Below are positions 22,601 through 34,600 of a stretch of DNA of 64,000 nucleotides, in pieces. Numbering within the stretch: the stretch's first letter is position 1; each line of letters begins with the position of its first letter. The notes under the pieces are model-generated. The model saw only the letters and a program-made list of their open reading frames with translations, made no database searches and was not told the origin of the DNA. Origin of the DNA: Heloderma charlesbogerti (Eukaryota; Chordata; Lepidosauria; Squamata; Helodermatidae); NCBI GenBank assembly GCA_026122225.1, contig JANEZZ010001381.1, positions 1 to 64,000 of the forward strand. The letters are read 5' to 3'. The position numbers were made by a program, and so were the translations under genes.

Positions 22601-25600
22601 ACAAGGCCATCGAGTCCAACCCCCATTGTGTTCCAATGCGCCTGGAAGGCACCAGGCTGGGAAATGACCCTTTTCTTTCCTAGGAGCTCTCTGGCATCCA
22701 CCGGAGCTGGGTGTGCTATGTGCGCAACAACAGCTGGGCACGCGTTTAGCATTCTGAGAATTTCAGTGTTCTTGGTCCACCGGGCGGGGGTGGATTTGCT
22801 CCCCAGCAAAACAATTGAAAGCGCTGTTCCTCAGTGCCCTTTGCGCACTCACCCCCAGCTCTCTTAACGGCACCCTCCCCTCGTCCAGCAGATGCTCACC
22901 CCGCAAGCGAGGCATCACTTTGAGGGCTGCCAGGTGCTGCAGCAATGTTTTTCATAAATAATTCCTGGTGGCTTTACACAAAGAGCAGCCTGGTTTGCCG
23001 TCAGCCAGCAGGGCCCAGCTTCCCCCTTATCCCCTTGGTTAGGCGGAACAGAAGGGCCGGCAAAGTCCGAGCCCCCCCCCATGCCAAAACCCAGCCCGGA
23101 TGTGGAGGGTGAGCCACTCTCGGGCCAGAATTGGGGGTTCTTTCGTGCATTTACATGGAGTTGCATCGCCACCCCGCACACTCCTTGTTGCTCAGCTCTT
23201 GTTCAGGGCAGGGTACTGTGGGACCGGCTTCTCCTGGCAGCCTCCCCGACGTGGGCCCAGGAGGGTGAAGCGTGCCGGGCGCTCCTTGGAGGAGGGGGGG
23301 CTTGCATCTGGGCCTGTGCATGGCTGGCACTGTTGCTGGGCGTGGGGAGGGAGGCCTGGTTGAGCGGGGAGGGGAGGGGCAGGAGGCTGCCGGGCTCCCT
23401 AGGTGGACCCTCTGGATTCTGTTGCCATGGAAACTGCTGCTGTCCCAGATGCTGCTAACTTTGAAGTCCACCCAGGATGGAATCAGCTCAAAATAACAGG
23501 GAAAGGAGCTGCGGCAGTGGGGAGGGGGTGAGGGGGGCGGAGGGAAGGACCCTGTTCACTTTTAAGGTGGATCTGCCGTGTTGTCACAGGGAGGGAGGGC
23601 GGTTGCGCTTGCCTCTGTGCCGGCGCTCCTCCTCCTGCCCTGGCTCAGCTCATCCTGTCACTCATCATGGTGTGTCCCTGGGGCGAGAGTCAAACTGGGG
23701 GGCCTGTGAGTCGGAGAGAGGCAGGGCAGTGGGAGGAGGCAGGGGCACTTGGAAACGAGATTTGGGGGGAGCCGTCTCCCTCTTTCTAGCGCAGCCTCTC
23801 CCAACCTGGGGCCCTCCAGAGGTGTTGGACTATGATTCCTAGCATCCCCCCAGCCAGCATCCCCTGAGCTGAGCTGCTCTGCTGGCTGGGGGATGCTGGG
23901 AGTTGTAGTCTAACACCTCTGGAGGGCCCCGGGTTGGGAGAGGCTGCACTAATGCATCTCTTATTCAGGAGATGAAAGTCTGTTGTTGCAGCTGTGGCTC
24001 CATTTTATTCACACAAAATCAGCCCCCAAATTTTAAGTTCACTCAGTGCATGGTGGGGAGAATGGGGGCAGGGGAGTTTGCATTGTGCAGAGCCCCCCTC
24101 CAAAACGTTAAACCCAAACCCCAGCCACCCTGTCCCTTGTGACAGACGCCAACCCTTCAGATAGGGGCCGGGAGCAGCGTGCCGGCGGGATACCTGCCTC
24201 TCCCTGAGCTAATGGTCCCGGTGTGCCAGCACCGCAGGGGGGGGCACAGGCAGGCTCGGCATCTGGGTTCCATTTAGGAAAGTTTTTATCGACCCACAAG
24301 CGCCACATTCGGAACAGACTCGGGCAGGGGGATTAGAATACATCTGAACAATTCTCTCCTCATTTTCTGCTCAGGGTGAGCTTCCTTGGCAGAGGCTGCA
24401 CAGTTTTGATGCATTTGCACGTGTGGGAATTGTGCAAGTAGCCCCCCCCCCACATTTACTGTCCTCCCCCCAGTGGCCATTCCTTTGTGCCCAAGACTCA
24501 ACGATCTTGAAGCAAGCTCAAGAGACCCCATTTCTTCACTTGCCGTTTGAATGTCATTCACACAGTTGGTGCCCCCAGAGGGATGATTTGGGAGGAGCTG
24601 CCTCAGCCCTCTTAGACTAGGGGTGAGCAGCCTTCGGCCCTGCAGCCTGACCTCCTGCTGATGGCAGCAGCCCAGAGGCAGAGAGAAGGAGGACAGGAAG
24701 GAAGAAAATTGGGGGAGCTAGCCAAACTGGATTGAATGATGGAAGGAGGAGGGGAAAAGCCCCCTGCAAGTGATGGTTCCAGGCCTCTGGCAAGGAGGAT
24801 GAAAATGGGGGGGGGCAAAATGGAAGGGGAGAACCCCCCTACAAGCAGTCAGTCCAGACCTCTGGGAAGAACAATCCATCTCTGCCCTGGCAGCCTGCTG
24901 AGCAGGAAGGGGGGGAGAGAGAGAGATGGTGGTGTCTCAGAGAGACAGACAGATAGACAGAGGGGGTGTCTCAGAGAGAGAGAGAGAGAGAGAGAGAGAT
25001 GGGGGCGTCTCAGAGAACGAGAGATGGGGGTGTCAGTTCTACAAGCTCCTCCTGAAAAATGGGTGTCTGTATGCTGCTGCTTCTCCCTTAGTAGAGTCAT
25101 TAAAAGTGCATTAAAGGTTGTTGTTTTTATTTTGCATTTGCCTTTTCTGTTCGAAGAGGGTCAGAGTCACTGTCTGTGTGAAAGCGTGCTTTGCAGAGCC
25201 AAGGCCACAGTAACGTTCCTGCTCTGTTCTCTTTGTAGCTCATATGGGCTAGAAACTTGTTTTTTTCTTAGGAGGGCGTGGAATGAAATTTAAGCCTGCC
25301 CAGGTTCAGTATCTGGTGATTGCATGTTGCAGCGGTGGTAGCGTGGAATCCACCCACCCTGGGAAGGGAACTGGCAGAAACTGGATTTGGGGTGGAGAGG
25401 GAGTGGATGAAGGAGAGTGTTTCTCTTGACATGGGCAGCTTGAAATGTGCCAGAGAAACGAGCCTTTTCCCTCCTCTTCTCCGCCAGTCCCCATCGACTC
25501 CACGCAGGGTGTCAAGATGCTCTACGTCTTTGTGGACATCAGGATCGACACAGCCCATTTCGTGGAGACGCTGCGCTTCAACTTCCACGCAGGGGCCAAG

Positions 25601-28600
25601 CTGGCGCTGGTCAGCACCGTCCAGTTTGTCTCCGCACTGCAGGTATGAAAAGCTGTGTTCTGCCCTGGGAGTGGGAGCTGAGGGGTCTCCTTGCCGCCCC
25701 TTCCCCTCCATCGCAAAGCAGGTCAGCCGCTGCGGGGGGCAGGGGAACAGGGCCGGTGCGGGGGCCGCTGTCCCACCCTGGTGCTGCTGAAACCCACTCT
25801 CACTTGAAGGCCATTAACTGGTGCTGGAAGGTCTGGAAGCGGGAGAGGAGGTTGGAGGGAGCTGCAGCAGCAGCGCACACGAGGTGGGACGTACACAGGC
25901 ACGGTGAGAGAGACAGAGAGAGAGACCCAGACACACAGAGTGCGCGCGAGACAGAGACACACACGTGCGTGCACAGAGAGGCGCACACAGACACAGCGAG
26001 CGAGCGAGACAGACACGCACACGGGTTCAGACACAGAGAGGCAGGCAGACACAGCGAGTGGGGGGCGTGGGACACAGAGGCGCACGCGCACCTTGGGCCA
26101 CTTCTGTGCTCGAAGCCAGGTCAGAACTTTCTGGGCTCTCTGTGTGGGGCGCCTCAGCCGGTCACCCTCAGGGTGCCTGGCCGATGTCCGCCTGTGTGGG
26201 GGAGCGGCGTCTCCCGGGACCTACCAGGCGCCCCCTCTCAGTCCTGCTCCAGGGCTCAAGTGGCACTCTCACAACAGGGGATCAACGCTCCCTCCCCCCT
26301 TCTCCTCCGCCTGCCTCATGGGAGCCACTCTGTCAATGTCACAGCAGGCGGCCGAGCTGCACACCGATGCGCTAACGGGCGGCAGGCAGGCAGGGGGGCG
26401 CCCAGCAGGGCTGCGAAGCGCCTGGACGGGCAGAGATGGATGGGGGCCGCAAGCCTTTGCTGTCTGAACGCGCTGCCGTTGGAGCATCACGCGGCAGCTG
26501 CTCCAGGCTCTCAATTGATGCCTCGCCGGGAGTCTGCAGCAGGCGCAGCCTTGTTGCCAGCGGCACCACATCATGTCTGGGGGAAGCCCGGCCGCGTGGC
26601 ATGATCACGCATGCCCCCCGTGGCGGGTTTTCCCAGTTAGACCCTCTGCCACCCAGCGTGGGAACGTCCGGTCTTCCCCAGGGCCCCTCTGCCTGACCCA
26701 TCGGAAAACAGGCACAGAACCTCTTTCAGCTCGAGGTCCGGATACCATCTCTGAGAAGCTCTTGGGGGCCGCATCCCCTGGTGGGGGGCCAAAGGGACCA
26801 AAAGACCAGCCGTTGTAGCTTGAAGCTCCTCCTGCCAGTTGCTCAGCCGTGGAAGAGGCATTTCGACCATCTTGGATGGGGGAAAACTGCCCCAAAGCCT
26901 GGTAGGCTGTATCAACAGCTATGCTAAGCTAGTGGAACTTCTTTGTTCTTCAGCACTCTACCTCTGTGTACCAGGTGGTGGTGGTGGTGATGATTTCTAT
27001 ACCATCCAACAGCCAAAGCTGTCTGGGCAGTTCACAGAAATTAAAACTATAAAATACGACATGATAAAAGGTAGTATAAAACCTTTAAAAGTTTAGAACA
27101 GAATAAAACCAAAGTAAAACCAGAGTAAAAGCCCACAGCAGTGTAAAGATATAAAAAGACAATAACACATTAAACACACACACAATACTGAAGGGCCAAA
27201 ATAAAACAGTCTTCTTCAGGCGCCCCAGAAATGGACAAACACCAGTGGAGGGCTGTTTCCCGTCAGGCCCTGCTGCTGTGACCTTCCTGGGGTAGGGCAC
27301 GGCTTCCGGCTGTCCCCTGTTGGAGGCAGAGTGCTGAACTTGATGGGAGTTTGGCCACGGCTGCTTGCAAGCCCAGCATTTCCCCCAAGGCTTTCAGGAG
27401 GGCCGTTCTCCCAGGTGCCCATTCCTGGAGGTCCCACTTTCCGCTTCCTCCCCCACCACAGGCTGCCAACCAGGAACTTCGGTCCGATTACTCTGTCTGC
27501 ACCCCACAGTGCAAGCCTCTCTCGCCTGGAGAAGTGCTGGGCTGTACATCCCCTCGGTTGGCCCCAGACACTGACGCCGTCGTGTGAGTAGCTGTAAATG
27601 CTTACAGCCAGAGCTGACGCTTGTAGATACCAGTTTAGGGAGCAGTGAGGCTTACTGGTTAGAGTGATTTTTTCTGGGGAACCGGGGGCAGGATGTTATT
27701 GAAAACTTTTCAGGAGTTCCTAGGTAGGATGGTAAAGAACGGTGAGGAACACTGCTCTGGAATGCTGTCGGCCACCGGCGCTCCTCTTAGTGGATCCCAA
27801 GCTAAATATGAGCCAGAAGAGTGATGCAGCTACTAAAAAGGCTAATACAATCTTGGGCTGCATTAACAGAAGCAGAGTGTCCAGATCACGGGAAGTAATT
27901 GTTCTGCTCTGCTGTGCATTAGTCAGGCCGCCTTTGGGGTCCTGTGTCCAGTTCTAGGTGCCACACTTTAAGGAGGACATGGACAAGTTGGAGCAATTCT
28001 GGGGAAGAGTGGCCAGGAAGGTGAGGGGGTCTGGAAACCAGGTCCTGTGAGGAATGGTTGAAAGAGCTGGGTATGTCTGGCCTGGAGAAGGGAAGATTAA
28101 GGAGAGACATGGGAGCGGTCTTCAAATACCTGCAGGGCCATCATGCAGGAGACGGAGCAGACTCTTATCTGTTGCTCTGAAAGGCAGGACTAGAAAGAAT
28201 GGGTGGAAACTGCAGGGCAGCAGATTTTGGCTAAACATTAGGGGAAATGTCCTAACCGTGAGAGCTGTTCAGCAGTGGAGCAGACTCGGCCTCGGGAGGT
28301 GGTGGCTGTCTTTCGCCAGAGGCATGGAAGCAAAGGCGGGACAGCCCTCTGTCCAGGATGCTGTAGCTGCACCCTGCAGTGCGGAGCCTGCATTGAGCTG
28401 GGGGATGGACTAGATGATGTTCAAGGTCCCTTCCACCCCTCCCGCAATTCTTTCTTGGCAGAAGCGCTGGCTGGAGGGTGCTGCACCTCTCAGCTTAACC
28501 AACATTCCTTGATCCGGGGGTGGGGGGTCCCCTTGGCAAACCAGCTGATGGTAGAGCCAGTGTGGGGTTCGAGGGCACGTGAACCCCGCCACCCTTTCCC

Positions 28601-31600
28601 TTATTCCCTCACTCCACAGTGACTCCTCTGGATGGGGAGGCCGTGGGGCTGAGAATCTGCATGGGGGGGGGGAGTTGGCAGCTGGGGAAGACAGATGGGC
28701 CGGCCCCCAATGCTGCCACCCCATTAATTTTCTTTAAGGACAGCGAATTAGACAGGCCCCTGGCTTCCGCACACCTAATTATTGGAGGTAATGAAAATGC
28801 TTAATGCACTGTGAATGCCGTGCCAGAGAGCACTGGAGAAATAAATAACCGGCCCATTCTGGAGGGGGTGGGGGGAGGCCAGGCTGCAGGAGTGGGGAGG
28901 GCCCCTTTCCAGCCACCCCCCAACCCAGGGGAAGGAGGAGGGCAGGACTGAAGGGGAGTTGCAGACTCCAGGTCAAGCGATCCCCTTGTCCCAGTCGCCA
29001 CGCATCCCTCTCTTGGGGGCCTGAATTACAATACTGCCCCGATGCGTTGGACTTCGGCTCCCAGCATCCCCAGCCAGCGGGGCTGCTCCTCTCTGTTTGG
29101 GGTGTGATCAGAGCAGGCGGTAGGCAATGTGTTGCCATCCAGATGTGTGTGGTCTGCAACCCCCATCAGCCCCTCCCAGTGTGGCCAGTGCCTGGGGATT
29201 GTGGGAGCAGCAGTTCCAAAACATCTGGAGAGCGGCCGGGCGGCCTGCCCCTGGGCTAGAGCGTTCCGTCCTGCCTGGTGCAGCGAGTGGCAGGATTTCC
29301 CTGCCTTCCCAGGAGAGAGCCTGTTGTGTCTGTGCTCCTTTCAGTGAGGAGTCAAGCTCGGAACAGGGATTCCTGGGAGGGCCGGCCGTGGGGCGAAAGG
29401 GCAAAGCACGAGGAGGGCCAGAGCTCAGTGGCAGAGCCCCTGCTTTGCGTGCAGGAGGTCCCGGGTTCAATCCATGTTGTCTCCAGCTAGGGCTGAGAAA
29501 GCCCCCCGCCCAAAACCCTGCAGAGCCACTGCCAGTCAGTGTTGGCCAGGGTCTGGCGCAGTGTAAGGCAACTTCCCCTGTTCATATTTAAACCTGCCTT
29601 TTATTTAGAACCATGGGAACTGGAATCTTACTTTGCTTTTAAGGGAAGAAGCACCACCCCGTGGGGGAGCCCCTGCTTGTGTGCAGAAGGGCCCCAGGTC
29701 GACCCCGGCTTCTCCAGGTAGGGCTGGAAAAACCCTGCCTGCGTCCCCGGAGAGCCTTCGCCGCCAGTCCACGTCATCAGGCTGGGAAAGGCGGAGCGAG
29801 GGTCCGGCTGGCGGTGGGCTCCTTCCCGGGCTCCCAGGTCCGCCTCCTCGTTCACCGAGACGCGGCAGCAGCCCAGCGCTGGTGCCCAGCGCAGCCGGCC
29901 TGGTGGTGGTGGGGCCGCCCCTCCTCCTGCGCCACCCCGCGGAGGGCCGCACCTGGGGCCGTGCCTCAGACCGCCAAGGGCCCAGTGCACCATGCCTCGT
30001 CGGGCTGTGAGGCGACGGGCCTGATCCGAAGCCACTGCTCTCGGCAGGCCAGGTCCATCAGCTCCAGCCAGAATTGCCTCTGTAGTGCTGACGCGGCGGA
30101 CGGTCCCGACTCATCCAACTGGCTTGTGCGATGCCGCTTCTCTGAGGAGAGCAGCGCCTCTTTCTGCCTTTCTGTCTCTGGGTGGACTACAAACAGTTAG
30201 AAAATTAAAATGCCATGGGACACAGAATGTAAAACACAATGCAGATATTTAAAAGAATTAAAAGGATAAAATCCAGTCTAGCAGCCATGAGTTCCGCAGG
30301 TCCTGGACACGTCTTCTCCCTTTCCAAGAGTCCCACCTACTTCTTTGTCCACAGAACCTCGTCTTATTCCTCTCTGGTCCCCAGCTGGGTGAGGTGGGGG
30401 GGGGGGGGCTACCTAGCTGTTTTCAGGTTCTGCACATGAGGCGGGGGTAGCATTGATTTGCTGTGTTCTTGCTCCTCATCCCCCACCCAGAATGGGTTCA
30501 GGCTGCTGCTAAGACACGCCTTGGTCCCCGCTATTATTTTTGCCTGGCTCTTGGGCTAGCTCCCCCCACCCCCACCCCCTTTAACAAGGCAAATTAGCTT
30601 TGATCCTCCAAGATGTCATTCTCCAATTAGAGGCAAAATCTAGTCAGGTTTTCTGTCCGAATTCATTTTCCGACCTCTCACTCCATTAGGGTGGCCGAAC
30701 AAAAGAGTTTGAAATGTAATTGCCGACTTGAAATCTGATTACAAATGGAAGCTGAGACGTCCTCCTCCGTGCATCCTTGCTGGTCCTGGGCCAATCCTTC
30801 CCAGGTGCTAGCTTGGGGCACTGGCCCGGGAGAGGTCTTGGATGAAGGGACTGGCTATTGGACCGAGAATGTCCTCTCTGGCATTGCTCCAGCGATTGCG
30901 CCTCGAACCCCCACGTCTCTAAATCAAGGGGCAAAAGCAGTCAATGAGGATTAGGGACAGCATGCCTTGAACGGGGTGGGGGGGCGCTCAGGTTTTCTGT
31001 AGAAGTTTATCTTCCATTACGGAGGCAAAAGGATTACAGCTATTGGTGGGAGATGGGTCTGTTGACAGACATTAACCGTGAATGTTAAACTGAGCCTCCC
31101 TCTTCAAAAGTAGCATACCTGTAAGTCACTTTGGGAATAACTATTGGCAAAGTGGGATAGAAACATTCAATAAGCAAGCATGCCAGGTTGCTTTCTGTGT
31201 TTACACTCAAGTATGTAAGGTGCCTTTTTCTATACCCCCCCCAAATAGTTTGACTCCATACAACATCAAGTTGTACCAATAAAAACACAGCCACAGTTAC
31301 CTTTTTTAAAAAGCAGTGTTAGCAGCAGCCGACGAGGGTTAACTAATTTAAGGGTACAATCCTGTGTATGTTTAGGCAGAAAGAAGTCCCAGAACTCCCA
31401 GCATTCCCCAGCCAGCATGGTTACCAGGTCGGGGAAAGATGCTTGGTGCCGGGAGGGGCTGATCTGTCTGACACCCCTCTTCACGGCGACAGGGCCAGGG
31501 CGAAAGGCAGCGGCGGCCTGGTTCTCCTTCTCAAAGCAGCCCCTTGTGGCGCTCCAGCGACCTGGCCTGAACTCCCCCGCCGCCTCTTCTGTTGCAGGTA

Positions 31601-34600
31601 CCTTGGGGACGGACGCTTCCATCTGGAGTCTGTCATGATCGCCAACCCAGGGATTGCTGCCTACAGGTACAGGGGGCAGGGGCCGCGGGATGGAGAGGCG
31701 CGTCCAGAGAGGGGAATGGTCCCTTTGTTACCACCAGAGCGCCTCCACCCACACCAGCTCCATGTTTCTGGAAGAGGCGTGGGCTGTGCTGTTCTTCGTT
31801 CCTCCATGGCTTCCCATCCCAGGCGGCCTCCGGCCTCATGCAGACGCAACAGGCAGCTGTAGGTCCCAGCGCCTCGCCTGCACCCCGTGTTTGCATCCCT
31901 GTTCCTGAGCCGCCACAAGGCACTCCCTCGACATCCCCCGTTCCCAGCCGTCTCTGCTGCAGACCCTCCAATCCGTAGGGGCGCCCTGTGGCTCTTCAGC
32001 CCCATTCTTAAGCTAAATGGGTGGAACAATCTCGCTAAAGACCCGCTTGGGAATTCAAGGTTGGACAACGCTGGAAGGACAGCAAACAGTGATTACGGCA
32101 AGGCAAACATGTGCGGCAGACACCTGCCCTCTCTCCTGCGCTCTGCTTGGGAAGCGAGGCCCCTTGTTTTCCTGCCGTGTATAGTATGACTCTGAAGCCA
32201 TACATTTCACACATGTTTTTGTCTTGCAGGGTGGCTGTCCTCTTTGTCAGAGACAGTGACCTGGTTCGCACATCACGACAAGCCACTGTGGGCTAATCTA
32301 CCCACAGGGCTTGTTGTTGCACGCCGGCCAACATTTTTTAAATGCAAGCCATGGTGGGGGCTGCCGCAGTTGGTCATATCATGCGAACCCAGTCAGGGTG
32401 GGTTGTTGGCATGGTTAACAAAGCACCCACAACCCCAACACAGTCCATGGGTAAGTTAACCCACAGCGGCTTGTCGTGATGTGCAGACAGGCCCAGTGAG
32501 AAAGCGATGCGGCAAAAGGATTTGCCGGTGTCGGGTTCATTTATTCTTCGGTGGTCGGTAGCTGCAGTTCCCCATCTATGTGTTGCGAGAAACTAGTTAA
32601 ATAAGGAGAGGATCCCGTGAGTTGAAAGTTCCCAGAAGAGGCTGTCGGTTGTGCCTGTTCACGAGTGCCTGTTCTGGGCTTGCCTCCTCTTAGTCTGAAA
32701 GAGCGGAGAGTCACACAGACTCGTGGAGAGGGAAGGCTGGAGGGCAGGCAATGCCAGCTCTTGCGTGCGCTCCAAAAGCAAACCTTTCCAGGGGAAGGGT
32801 GCTTCTGGCTTTTATGGGGGGGAGTGTTTTTCCTCTTCAGGAAGCATCGTTGGAAGCAAAGTGCATGGCGCCATGTTGACTGGCTGCCGGGGGCAGTGGG
32901 GGCCCCTCCTTTGCCGCAAAGAGCAGCTGCCATTTACTCCCCCGAAATCTAAACATTTTGACAAGTACCTGCGAAAGCGTTTTGCGGGGCACCCATTAAC
33001 ACCCCCCCCCGGCTGCTGCAGGCAGAGGCCATAAAACGCAATGATGAGGCTGCTGAAAGGCGATGAAATATTCGCCGCTCAAGCGAGGCCGGGCCCCGCT
33101 CGGCGGAATCTGAATTTCTGAGTAGGTCGTTTGTTACCGGCAGGCGGGGGACAGCAGCTTTATGGGCCAGGGAGGCGGCCCGGCCCTGGCGCAACTTGAT
33201 TAAAATTCCCTTTGTCGAGCCGGGCAACAAATCACCCATTTCCTGGGAAGTGATGAAGGGAAGAAAGCGGCGGAGCGTGGCCAGGAGCGGGGGGGGGGGG
33301 CGGTGTGCTTCCAGCCTCTCCTGCCAGGTGGGATGCAGGTTGGCCTGGCTCTCCTCCTCGCAAGCAAGCAGCCCTGGGTCTGGCCGCGGCTCTCGAGGGC
33401 TTCAGGCAGGATTCCTTCCTAGCCTTACTTGGAGATGCCGGGGACCGAACCAGGGTCCTCCTGCATGCCAAGCAGGGGCTCTGCCACTGAGCCATGGCCC
33501 CTCTCCATTGAGGCACTACAGAGATGCTCCCATCTGGATGTCTAAGGGGACAGATTTGTGGGGATTTGGGAGAGACCACAGGAAGTCCATGCAACATCTC
33601 ATTAACCTGTGGGACTCTCTGCCACAGGGTGTGGCGAGGGCCACCAGCTCGGTCACCTTTATCAGGGGATTAGACAAATTCATGGAGAGGAGAAGGGCCG
33701 CTTGCTACAGGAACCTCAGCTGCCAACGGCAGCTCACCTCCATATAGCAGCTGCTGGGGGACACTGGCGGGAGGACGCCCTTCTCCTGCTTGGGGTCTTC
33801 CTGTGGCGGCGTCCAGTTGGCCCCAGTGGGAGCCGGCGTGCTGGACTAGGCAGGGACCCCCTCTGCTCTGCCAGCAGGCCTCTCCGGATGTTCTGATCGA
33901 AATGCCTCCAGCGCTGGGGTTTTGCTTCTGCTCAGAATCAAACTGGGCTTCGTCCTTTTGCGGGAGGCCCATGGCTGAGTGGTGGATCACCTGTTCTGCA
34001 GGTAGGCAGTCCCATGTGTCGCCTCGCCCAGTCTTAGTGTACCAGGCAGGAGGTGACAGGGAAGACCCCTCTCCCCCAGAGAGCCCGTGTCTGTTGGTGT
34101 AGACTCGGTAGAAGGTACCTTCCTACCTTCCCAGTGGGCACTGCAGCTGGGACAGGGGATGGGCGAAATCTGAATGGACCGGACAATGCGGAGATGGCGT
34201 AAGGGATGCGTGTTTGCCAGGGGCGTTGTGAGGCTCCTAAAAGGTTTGGGGCCCAGGTCTCTAGGACACACATTTGCACAGGCTAGTTCGTATCTCTATA
34301 TGGAAATTAAAAAATAATTTCTAGGATGTATTTAGATTTCACAGGCAGCACGCCAGGCCATTCAATTCTCATCCAAGTCACCCCAAATAAAGTAAATTCT
34401 CTAATTTGCACCCTGCCCCAGATCAACCCAACCCAGTAGTTCCTTTTCAAGTACAATTAATTTGCAATCTCTCATTGTCCCACCCCCACCCCTCTCTCTT
34501 TCCCTCCTGCAAGAAAATTGCCCCTGCCCCAAGCAATTAAGCTTAAAGGGAAGCCTTCCATTGGTATCAATGGACTCCTGGGGCTCTGGGGAAATGGATC

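Larger units (their letters stand above)
21053..25487 (+). other. DPH1: DPH1 intron 4
   Basis: A 4.4 kb intron containing a CR1 ORF2 fragment, a reversed CR1 end, a large family A palindrome and a GA-rich simple repeat. Confidence 0.85.
25643..27461 (+). other. DPH1: DPH1 intron 5
   Basis: A 1.8 kb intron. After a purine-rich CA/GA repeat there is mostly unrecognised GC-rich DNA, then a reversed retroelement tail at 26975-27330. Confidence 0.85.
27584..31597 (+). other. DPH1: DPH1 intron 6
   Basis: A 4.0 kb intron with a CR1 copy, a family A element, two tRNA-type SINEs and AT-rich fragments. No exon is recognised between 29.8 and 31.3 kb. Confidence 0.85.

Noticed and set aside
24900..25032. 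CRISPR-like array
   Set aside because: This is a degenerate GA-rich microsatellite in a vertebrate intron; there are no spaced direct repeats.
25447..26604. Plus-strand open frame of 385 codons
   Set aside because: It overlaps DPH1 exon 5 in another frame and then runs through a simple repeat; composition is Arg/Ala/Gln-rich with no domain.
29420..29590. tRNA-Ala gene candidate
   Set aside because: The tRNA-like head lacks a proper acceptor stem and is followed by the SINE body and tail seen in many copies.
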